Source: Firmicutes bacterium UBA5473 (lineage in GTDB: Bacteria > Bacillota > DTU084). Taken from it: a stretch of DNA of 8,078 nt. Both the position numbers and the translations under genes were made by a program. This document shows positions 1 through 5,552 of this stretch, piece by piece. The notes under the pieces were generated by a model that saw nothing but the letters and a program-made list of their open reading frames with translations, made no database searches and was not told the DNA's origin. Each line of letters opens with the position of its first letter. Position 1 is the stretch's first letter. The stretch lies in the NCBI GenBank assembly GCA_002427165.1, contig DIQB01000059.1, positions 3,347 to 11,424 of the forward strand, given 5' to 3'.

Positions 1-471
1 GGTTAAGAGATCAGCCAACTGTGAGGGTTCCCAAGACCTGTCGTTGGCAACCAAAAAAGCCAGGGCGCTTGCCACAACTAAGGCTGTGGAAGAGCTGAGA
101 CCCGAGGCCATGGGAATGGTTCCCGAAACCAAAATATCCATCCCACGGGGCTGGGCTAGTTGTTCCTGCTTAAGGATACCCGCCACTGCTGCCTTAACGT
201 AGTTGCCCCAGTCCCCTTTCTCATAAGAACTGATGGTGGTATTTGCCTGAAAACGGCGCTGCGGAAAATCCTGATTTAAATTTTGAATCTCGATCCAGTT
301 ATCCTGCCTGGGGGCAAAGGCAAGCCTGATCTCCCGGCCTATGGCCATGGGACAGACAGGCAAGCCATTATAATCTGTGTGTTCCCCGATGAGATTAACC
401 CTGCCTGGGGCTCGCACCAGCTGTGGCTGGGCCCCATAGATCTCTATAAAAGCTTCCTTTAATGCCTCCAC
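1..471 (-). CDS. galK: Galactokinase (GHMP kinase), N-terminal part, runs off left edge
   Basis: Phosphorylates galactose (or a close relative) with ATP at C1 in the cytoplasm, the first Leloir step. The frame is open from a GTG at 471-469 to the window edge, giving 157 codons of a family usually near 350-400 residues. Residues 23-37 are the galactokinase signature GRVNLIGEHTDYNGL; R24, E30, H31 and D33 match the sugar-contacting residues of known galactokinases. Residues 118-131 hold the GHMP ATP-binding loop, with GLSSS at 124-128. The catalytic Asp region and C-terminal domain lie outside the window. The GTG shares its G with the TAG stop of the upstream nucleotidyltransferase (1-nt overlap), so translation is probably coupled; the GGAGG inside that gene's last codons sits just upstream. 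The family call is firm. Specificity for galactose rather than GalNAc or another sugar cannot be settled from this part. Confidence 0.93.
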   Translation of the reverse strand, partial: MEALKEAFIEIYGAQPQLVRAPGRVNLIGEHTDYNGLPVCPMAIGREIRLAFAPRQDNWIEIQNLNQDFPQRRFQANTTISSYEKGDWGNYVKAAVAGILKQEQLAQPRGMDILVSGTIPMASGLSSSTALVVASALAFLVANDRSWEPSQLADLLT

Positions 472-1211
472 TATTGCCTACCTCCCAGATTTGAGTCTGC
501 CACCACACTCTGCATCTGTTCCAGCTCCTGGGGCGTACCAATATCTCCCCAATAGCCCTGAAGTTTAAATCCCTCCACCTGCCTGCCATCTCGAATCATG
601 TTGGCTATGGCTTGGGGAAGCTCATATTCTCCCCGTTGGGAGGGAGTGAGCTTGGCTGTATACTGAAAAATCAGGGGGCTGAAAAGAAAAATGCCTGCAT
701 TGTTCCAATTAGTTGTGGCTGTACCCCGAGGGGGTTTCTCTACAATTCGCTCCACCCGATTATTTTGATCCAGATAAACTGCAGCACCTCTGTATGGATC
801 GTCCACCCAATTGAGGGCCAAGATTGCATGGGCTCCTGTCTCTCGGTAGGAGTTCACCATGGCCTGATAGTTAGCAGGTGGAATAATAATATCACCGAAG
901 CTCATTAAAAAAGGCTCTTCCCCTACAGCTGGGGCTGTTAGGTGCACTGCGCTACCAGTTCCAGTCTGCTCCTTTTGATGAATATAGGTTATCTTAATGC
1001 CAAATTTACTACCGTCGCCAAAATATTTTTCGATAACCTCCCTCCGATAGCCCACCACAAAAACAAATTCCCGGATCCCAGCCTGGGAGATCCCCGCGAC
1101 GATTCGCTCTAGGGCCGTGGAATTGCCTACTCGCACCATGGGTTTGGGCTTGTCTGCTGTGAGCTCTCTGAGTCTAGTGCCCTTACCTGCTGCTAAAATT
1201 ACTGCCTTCAA
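471..1211 (-). CDS. Sugar-1-phosphate nucleotidyltransferase (RmlA/GalU-like, short form)
   Basis: Joins an NTP and a sugar-1-phosphate into an NDP-sugar and pyrophosphate. The 246-residue product opens with MKAVILAAGKGTRL followed by KPKP at 21-24, the nucleotide-binding signature. D107 in SFGD is the expected metal-binding Asp, EKP lies at 158-160, NAG at 171-173 and WGDIGTP at 221-227. It is a single catalytic domain; the C-terminal hexapeptide-repeat helix of GlmU-type acyltransferases is absent. The frame is open back to 1256, but I place the start at a TTG (1211-1209) because GGAGG ends 8 nt before it and the protein then begins exactly at the family's usual MKAVILAAG. The next gene is galactokinase, overlapping by 1 nt, so galactose-1-phosphate is a natural substrate candidate. 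Glucose-1-phosphate (GalU or RmlA activity) or another sugar remains possible; base and sugar specificity cannot be read from the motifs. Confidence 0.92.
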   Translation of the reverse strand: MKAVILAAGKGTRLRELTADKPKPMVRVGNSTALERIVAGISQAGIREFVFVVGYRREVIEKYFGDGSKFGIKITYIHQKEQTGTGSAVHLTAPAVGEEPFLMSFGDIIIPPANYQAMVNSYRETGAHAILALNWVDDPYRGAAVYLDQNNRVERIVEKPPRGTATTNWNNAGIFLFSPLIFQYTAKLTPSQRGEYELPQAIANMIRDGRQVEGFKLQGYWGDIGTPQELEQMQSVVADSNLGGRQ

Positions 1212-1219
1212 CAAAACTG

Positions 1220-1224
1220 CCTCC
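1220..1224 (-). promoter_or_regulatory. Ribosome-binding site that sets the nucleotidyltransferase start
   Basis: GGAGG on the minus strand, 8 nt before the TTG at 1211-1209. It lies inside the longer open frame that begins at 1256, so that upstream ATG is unlikely to be the true start. Confidence 0.75.
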
Positions 1225-1245
1225 CACTTTCCCCTATAATATGCT

Positions 1246-1274
1246 ATTATCATCACCTTGGTTCACAAAGTAAA
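1246..1274 (-). promoter_or_regulatory. Possible sigma-A-type promoter for the nucleotidyltransferase-galactokinase pair
   Basis: On the minus strand, TTTACT (1274-1269, 4 of 6 against TTGACA) and GATAAT (1251-1246, 5 of 6 against TATAAT) are separated by exactly 17 nt and lie 35 nt upstream of the TTG start. The -35 box shares its first bases with the foot of the terminator hairpin. This is a pattern match by eye only; a TATTAT lies slightly downstream at 1237-1242 without a well-spaced -35. Confidence 0.4.
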
Positions 1275-1296
1275 GCGCCGCCTAGGGCAGCGCTTT
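1272..1296 (-). terminator. Terminator-like hairpin after the exported-protein gene
   Basis: On the minus strand AAAGCGCTGCC pairs with GGCGGCGCTTT across a 3-nt loop: 11 pairs, one of them G-T wobble. It is followed by ACTTTGTG, so the U-tract is short and interrupted. It lies 21 nt past the stop of the gene ending at 1318. The arm symmetry means it could also fold in plus-strand RNA, but no plus-strand gene ends here. A rho-independent terminator of moderate strength is the best reading; it would separate the oxidoreductase-sirtuin-exported protein block from the sugar genes. Confidence 0.6.
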
Positions 1297-1317
1297 AGAA
1301 ATATATTTGACTCTCCC

Positions 1318-1923
1318 TCAATACCCCAGATCATAGCTTAAACCAAACTGCACCTGCAAGCCTGATTTAAAATCCTGATCAAGAAATTGAGGCACGAGAT
1401 ATAGAGCCTCGATGGTAAATGTCTGGACCCCCACGGAATAACGGGCTGTGACCACAGGTGCCACAGGCATAAAAACCCTGCTAGTTAGCTCCCGGAGATT
1501 GGGGTCTAAATCTGGTTTCTCCCCATAATCCAGCCGCAAGGAGAAGGTACCAAGACCTGCCATGGCTCCCACCCCTACCTCTAAATTGGGTTTAATTTCC
1601 CACAGTCGCATGGCAGCTACTGTCCACATGCCCACAGCTAATTTGGATTCGTGGGTTTCATCCTGTGCTGTGGCCACAATTCCCTGGCCTAAATTGCGCA
1701 AGAGCCATTTTTCATTAAACCTAAACTCACTACCACCATAGAAGTTATAGTTAAAAGTTGGTGTTGAGAAATTCGCTGCCTCAAGAGAACCCACAAAAGC
1801 CTGATCCCAGCGCAACCATCCCACACCGCCACCCATGGCAAGTCCTAGTCTGGTTCCCTGAGCCGAGGCAAATGAGGCACAAAGCAAAACTAAACAAAGA
1901 GCAATTAAAATTCTTTTCTGCAA
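1318..1923 (-). CDS. Exported beta-barrel-like protein of unknown function
   Basis: I do not recognise a named family. From the TTG at 1923 the 201-residue product has a textbook signal peptide: K3 R4, a hydrophobic stretch at 5-18, then A19-S20-A21 before Q22 as a signal peptidase I site. The mature part of about 180 residues alternates short polar turns with strands rich in Gly and aromatics, and ends in FGLSYDLGY. That is the look of a small outer-membrane beta-barrel; there is no second membrane helix and no lipobox. The frame extends to an ATG at 2007 directly after the sirtuin stop with a weak AGGTGA before it, but that would put a charged 28-residue tail before the signal peptide. The GAGGTGG before the TTG decides for 1923. 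It lies 84 nt after the sirtuin gene and before a terminator hairpin, so it may share that transcript or use its own promoter. Confidence 0.72.
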   Translation of the reverse strand: MQKRILIALCLVLLCASFASAQGTRLGLAMGGGVGWLRWDQAFVGSLEAANFSTPTFNYNFYGGSEFRFNEKWLLRNLGQGIVATAQDETHESKLAVGMWTVAAMRLWEIKPNLEVGVGAMAGLGTFSLRLDYGEKPDLDPNLRELTSRVFMPVAPVVTARYSVGVQTFTIEALYLVPQFLDQDFKSGLQVQFGLSYDLGY

Positions 1924-1928
1924 TTTAT

Positions 1929-1935
1929 CCACCTC
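1929..1935 (-). promoter_or_regulatory. Ribosome-binding site that sets the exported-protein start
   Basis: GAGGTGG on the minus strand, with GAGG ending 8 nt before the TTG at 1923-1921. It makes the protein begin right at its signal peptide, against the longer frame starting at 2007. Confidence 0.65.
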
Positions 1936-1945
1936 GCAGCAATAC

Positions 1946-1976
1946 TCTATAGATAATGTTCGCCCAGAGGCGTCAA
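1946..1976 (-). promoter_or_regulatory. Weak promoter candidate for the exported-protein gene
   Basis: TTGACG on the minus strand (1976-1971) matches 5 of 6 of the -35 consensus. Downstream are TATCTA (15-nt spacer) and TATAGA (19-nt spacer, ending at 1946), neither at the ideal 17. If real, it would let this gene be transcribed apart from the sirtuin. Confidence 0.28.
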
Positions 1977-2007
1977 AATCCTTTTCTCGCTCTGGATTTT
2001 TTCCCAT

Positions 2008-2613
2008 TTATCTCACCTGGTAATCCGCAAAAAATGCTGGCACGCGGGTATCAGCATTATCGTTAATCACTACCACCTCCGCACCTCGCTCCTGTACCAT
2101 CTGGGGCAGATACGCTGCAGGGTATACCTGCAGGCTGGTGCCAACAACAAGCAGGGTATCGCAGGCAGCAGCCAAAGAGACTGCCCGTTCCCAATCTCGC
2201 ATCTGTTCCCCATAGAGCACCACTTTAGGCTTCAACACCTCCCTGCATTTGGGGCAGCGATAGGGTATGGGCCTGAGGCCATCGGGCAAAGACGCTTGCC
2301 CCTGGCAGCCCTCGCAGATAAATTCGCTATAATAGCCGTGAACTTGGGCAACCTCCTCGCTCCCTGCCCGCTGGTGCAAACAATCTATGTTCTGGGTGAT
2401 AATGGGGATCTTGTATTTAGCTAAAGTCAAATGTGCCCGATTAGGCTCCACGCTCTCCATCAGCTCCACCATTTGCCAATATCTCTCATAGAAAGCTTCT
2501 GGCTGGGAATCAAAAAACTCCCGAGTGAGAGTTTTCTGTAGCCATGGCTGTTCCTCAAAGGTAGGAATACCAGATGGCCTGGAGATCCCAGCTCCAGTTA
2601 AGGCAACTAACAA
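2008..2613 (-). CDS. Sir2-family NAD-dependent protein deacylase (sirtuin)
   Basis: Removes acyl groups from lysine side chains using NAD, giving nicotinamide and O-acyl-ADP-ribose; cytoplasmic. In the 201 residues I see GAGIS at 7-11, GIPTF at 15-19, TQNID at 73-77, H80, the catalytic H92 in VHG, a zinc site of C100, C103, C120 and C123, GTS at 158-160 and IN at 183-184. The family is usually near 240 residues, so both ends are trimmed, mostly the first helix and the C-terminal helix. The cofactor-loop motif GIPxFR has Glu (E20) in place of Arg. The Y-x-x-R motif of desuccinylases (SIRT5, CobB) is not intact: Y42 is followed by Y45 where Arg is expected. The TTG start is 1 nt after the stop of the upstream oxidoreductase gene, with GGAGG (2626-2622) 8 nt before it, inside that gene. 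Translational coupling is likely. The target is unknown. Confidence 0.93.
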   Translation of the reverse strand: MLVALTGAGISRPSGIPTFEEQPWLQKTLTREFFDSQPEAFYERYWQMVELMESVEPNRAHLTLAKYKIPIITQNIDCLHQRAGSEEVAQVHGYYSEFICEGCQGQASLPDGLRPIPYRCPKCREVLKPKVVLYGEQMRDWERAVSLAAACDTLLVVGTSLQVYPAAYLPQMVQERGAEVVVINDNADTRVPAFFADYQVR

Positions 2614-2614
2614 T

Positions 2615-3682
2615 TCAATCCCCTCCTATTTTTTTACAGGACATTTGCGCTGGACACTGCCCCTCTCGCACCTTGCAATTGGTACAAAGCCTGCAGCTAT
2701 TGATGGCTCCACTTTCTTGCCCTAAAGCTTTCCGTGCCCAAGCCGGATCCGCCAGCATGCCTCTGCCTACAGCTACAAGATCCGCCATCCCACGCTCTAG
2801 GGCCAGTTGAGCCTGCTCAGCTGTGCGAATCTCGCCCACACCTATTGTGGGCCCCAAACCCGCATCTTTTGCCTTTTTTGATAAATGGAGCAAACTGCTG
2901 AACTCATCTGGTGCCTGGGGCCAGGGCCCGGGCAATCCAAAGGAGATATCCAGCAAATCCACTCCCCATTCCAAGGCCAGCTTTCCTACCCGAAGCCCCT
3001 CCTCGATCTTAAGGCCCCCTTCTCGCCAGTCTTCCAGGCCCAGTCGCAAAGCGAGGATCTGATCTGGCCCCACTAGCTTCCTGACACGAAGCAAAATCTC
3101 TTTGAGGAATTGGGCTCTAGCCTCCAGGCTCCCGCCCCAAGAGTCCGAGCGCTTATTTGTGAGAGGAGAGAGAAATTGGCCGATGAGATAACCGTGGGCT
3201 GCATGGATCTCTATCCCTGCGAAGCCCAAAGCAAGAACTCTCTTGGCAGCTATATAATATTGATGAATCAGCCGATAGATCTCATCTTCCTTGAGGCTTC
3301 TGCTTGGCGTCTGGCGAACAGCAATTCCAGATGGCGAAAGGAGATCTCTGCCTCCTGTAGCTTCTAGATCCGTGTGGCTCCCTGCGTGATGGATCTGGAC
3401 TATGGCGCGGGTCCCGTTTTGCTGAATGGTTTGGGCAAGCTCTCTTAAGCCCTCTTGGTGTTGAGGCAGGAATGCACCAAGCTGGAGGGGAGCAAGCTTA
3501 CCTTCGGGGGAGATAGCTGTGGCCTCTACAACCACAAGCCCAGGCCCCCGTCTTTTGTGATAATGGGCCAACAGCTCCCCTGTGACAAAACCACCATCTG
3601 TGGCTAGACGGGAGACCATGGGTGGCAAGACAATTCTGTTATTCAAAGTTAGCTCGCCTAGCCTGAACTTCTGGGTTAACAA
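2615..3682 (-). CDS. Old yellow enzyme-family NADH:flavin oxidoreductase
   Basis: An FMN-dependent TIM-barrel enzyme that reduces activated C=C bonds or related substrates with NAD(P)H; the substrate is unknown. The 355-residue product is one barrel, without the second flavin/NAD domain of dienoyl-CoA reductases. Landmarks: NNRIVLPPM at 14-22, QIHHAG at 96-101, the active-site H160-A-A-H163-G-Y165, QFLSP at 169-173, GGS at 183-185, and the FMN phosphate site GVGEIRT at 281-287 with VGRGMLADP at 305-313. The YqjM-type redox Cys after PPM is Val here (V23). The last 26 residues carry five cysteines (C330, C333, C336, C343, C349), like the Cys-rich tail of the iron-sulfur branch but with its own spacing. 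Start is TTG at 3682-3680, with GGAGG (3696-3692) 9 nt before it and a second GGAG further up. It is the first gene of the minus-strand block, coupled to the sirtuin, and divergent from the DUF4091 gene. Confidence 0.92.
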   Translation of the reverse strand: MLTQKFRLGELTLNNRIVLPPMVSRLATDGGFVTGELLAHYHKRRGPGLVVVEATAISPEGKLAPLQLGAFLPQHQEGLRELAQTIQQNGTRAIVQIHHAGSHTDLEATGGRDLLSPSGIAVRQTPSRSLKEDEIYRLIHQYYIAAKRVLALGFAGIEIHAAHGYLIGQFLSPLTNKRSDSWGGSLEARAQFLKEILLRVRKLVGPDQILALRLGLEDWREGGLKIEEGLRVGKLALEWGVDLLDISFGLPGPWPQAPDEFSSLLHLSKKAKDAGLGPTIGVGEIRTAEQAQLALERGMADLVAVGRGMLADPAWARKALGQESGAINSCRLCTNCKVREGQCPAQMSCKKIGGD

Positions 3683-3730
3683 TTGCCAGCACCTCCTTTA
3701 CTCTCTCCTTTAAGTTTTCGCAATAGATCC

Positions 3731-3763
3731 GGGTAATTCCTCTAAAAGGGGCAGGAATTACCC
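3731..3763. promoter_or_regulatory. Perfect 11-bp inverted repeat in the divergent gap, probable operator
   Basis: GGGTAATTCCT at 3731-3741 is answered exactly by AGGAATTACCC at 3753-3763, with 11 bp between. Half-site centres are 22 bp apart, two helical turns, so both halves face the same side of the DNA. It lies midway between the oxidoreductase start (3682) and the DUF4091 start (3811), placed to control both. Neither strand has a U-tract after it, which argues against a terminator. The AraC-type regulator encoded two genes away is the obvious candidate binder, though AraC proteins more often use direct repeats, so another dimeric regulator is possible. I could not resolve convincing -35/-10 boxes around it; a weak plus-strand pair (TTCGCA and TCTAAA, 18 nt apart) overlaps its left half. 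Confidence 0.65.
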
Positions 3764-3810
3764 CAAAGTAGTCGAAATACACCAGTAAACAAACCGAGGA
3801 GGGACGACCT

Positions 3811-5550
3811 TTGCTTAAGTTTGGTCTTATAGGTGAGCAATTTAAAGTTACCCAAGGCAGCATCATCGATTACACTTTCCCTGAAACTGGGGAATTAACA
3901 ATCCATAGTCCGAAAAACTCTCGGGCTTCTTTTCAATTGTTGCTGCAAAGCGATGAGGAGTTCTTATTGGCGGTCACGAACAAGCCTGCTTTTTGGAAAC
4001 AGGGGCCCATCAATACTCTGCGTACTGAAGTAGTTTGTGATGGTCTCGAGGCAGAGCAATTGCTTGTGGGTCTGATGGAGGACGACGACAGGCAGCTGAA
4101 GGCAGATCCTCTATTGCATCAGGAAACCATCCATGTTCCCGCCTGGCAAAAGCAGGCTGTGTGGGTGGAGCTAAAGCTACCCCAAAAGCTGCCAGCGGGG
4201 AAGTATACGGGTAAAGTGCGGGTATTCAGCCACAAGATGTTTGAAGATGAAACTTTAGTGGGAGAATTGCCCTTTACTATCCAACTGCATGATGTGACGC
4301 TACCAGAACCTAATGCCCGCACATTCTATTTGGATCTATGGCAACACTGCTCAAACATCGCTCGCAAACATGAAGTGAAATTATGGAGCGATGAACATTT
4401 CACGATCCTCGATGGGTATGTGGAGTCTTTGGCAGCCCTGGGGCAGAAAGCAATCTCTGTAATTGTCAGTGAGATCCCCTGGAGTGGGCAGCGCACGTTC
4501 CAAGATCGCCCCTCTGAGTCTGATCTTTTTGAGTATTCCATGGTGGCGATCCGGCGCGATAGAGGGGGCAATTTCCATTATGATTACTCCGCCATGGACC
4601 GCTATATCGAACTTTGCCTAAAACATGGCATCGCAGAGGAAATTGAGGTCTTTGGCCTTTGCAATATCTGGCTTGGACCTGAAGGCGGCTTTCATGCCTT
4701 TCCCCAGCTACTGGATGATATCCGCCTCCGCTACCTAGATGAGGCCACAGGCACATATCGTTTCATTCGAGAGCTTCCCCAGATCGAGGACTATATCCGA
4801 GCCCTGGAGGAACACTTTGCACAGGAGGGTCTACTGTCCAAGGTCCGGGTGCTGGCAGATGAGCCTGCAGATACAGAGATCTATTTGAGGAGACTAGCCT
4901 GGCTGCGACAGACAGCTCCTCGCTTCCTGTATAAGGCTGCCATTAACCACATTGAGATGCTCGAGGAGCAGCCAGAGCGACTTGTGGATTATGTGCCCAT
5001 GTTCCCCTTTCTCTGTCATTATGCTGAAGAATTGCCCCAGTTGCGTGAAAAAATAAAGGGTAAATTTCTCTATTATGTCTGCTGCGGGCCCAAGCGCCCC
5101 AATACCTTCCTCTGCTCTCCCTTGGCAGAGTCAAGGCTAATACCCATTCTAGCAGCATTCATGGGGCTAGATGGCTTCTTGCGCTGGAACTATACTGTCT
5201 GGCCAGAGCGCCCACGGGAGAGCATTATTTATCGTCCCGCTGTCTTTCCTGCTGGGGATACCAATTTCGTCTACCCCTCCAATTCAGGCAAGCCCATCCT
5301 CTCTCTCCGCTATAAGGCCCTGGAGCGAGGAATCGAGGATTTTGAGCTCTTGAAATTGGTAGAGGAGCGCTGCTCCAATTGGGAGCAGGTTACCCAAGAA
5401 TATTACGCCCTGATTCTCAGGGAGCTTGATCTGAAGCTACATCATCCAGAGGAATACCAAAAAGAGCCCGAAGAGCTCTATAGCCTCTTAGAGGCTGATT
5501 ATGAGAAGGCAAGACTGCGCTTGCTTGAGGCTCTAGAAGAAGGAGTGTAG
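3811..5550 (+). CDS. DUF4091 / GH123-like glycoside hydrolase-type protein, cytoplasmic
   Basis: A 579-residue protein with the architecture of DUF4091 proteins, relatives of the GH123 beta-N-acetylgalactosaminidases. Residues about 20-165 read as a beta-sandwich domain. A barrel follows from FYLDLWQH (172-179), then LWSDEHF at 191-197 and SEIPWSGQ at 220-227. D350-E351 in LADEP is where GH123 enzymes carry the Asp-Glu pair of their substrate-assisted mechanism. Residues about 448-516 are the DUF4091 region, with FLRWNYTVW at 456-464, VYPS at 487-490 and the LRYKALERGIEDFELL motif at 499-514. The N-terminus has no signal peptide, so the protein should act on an imported or internal glycan. 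Start is TTG at 3811 with GGAGG (3798-3802) exactly 8 nt before it. The regulator gene follows after 2 nt, so the two form an operon, divergent from the oxidoreductase. The family is clear; activity and substrate are not known for most members. Confidence 0.88.
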   Translation: MLKFGLIGEQFKVTQGSIIDYTFPETGELTIHSPKNSRASFQLLLQSDEEFLLAVTNKPAFWKQGPINTLRTEVVCDGLEAEQLLVGLMEDDDRQLKADPLLHQETIHVPAWQKQAVWVELKLPQKLPAGKYTGKVRVFSHKMFEDETLVGELPFTIQLHDVTLPEPNARTFYLDLWQHCSNIARKHEVKLWSDEHFTILDGYVESLAALGQKAISVIVSEIPWSGQRTFQDRPSESDLFEYSMVAIRRDRGGNFHYDYSAMDRYIELCLKHGIAEEIEVFGLCNIWLGPEGGFHAFPQLLDDIRLRYLDEATGTYRFIRELPQIEDYIRALEEHFAQEGLLSKVRVLADEPADTEIYLRRLAWLRQTAPRFLYKAAINHIEMLEEQPERLVDYVPMFPFLCHYAEELPQLREKIKGKFLYYVCCGPKRPNTFLCSPLAESRLIPILAAFMGLDGFLRWNYTVWPERPRESIIYRPAVFPAGDTNFVYPSNSGKPILSLRYKALERGIEDFELLKLVEERCSNWEQVTQEYYALILRELDLKLHHPEEYQKEPEELYSLLEADYEKARLRLLEALEEGV

Positions 5551-5552
5551 GA

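Noticed and set aside
612..908. 98-codon plus-strand frame
   Set aside because: It is the antisense shadow of the nucleotidyltransferase, whose motifs are unambiguous.
1924..2007. N-terminal extension of the exported protein from the ATG right after the sirtuin stop
   Set aside because: It would place a charged tail of about 28 residues before a complete signal peptide, while GAGGTGG is correctly spaced to the TTG at 1923.
2008..2613. Sirtuin as a SirTM-type ADP-ribosyltransferase or an antiviral Sir2 NADase
   Set aside because: The catalytic His, TQN motif and four zinc cysteines are of deacylase type, and no macrodomain, GcvH-like, lipoate ligase or defence partner is nearby.
3639..3866. 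75-codon minus-strand frame across the divergent gap
   Set aside because: It covers the probable operator, overlaps the starts of two well-supported genes in other frames, and its product resembles nothing.
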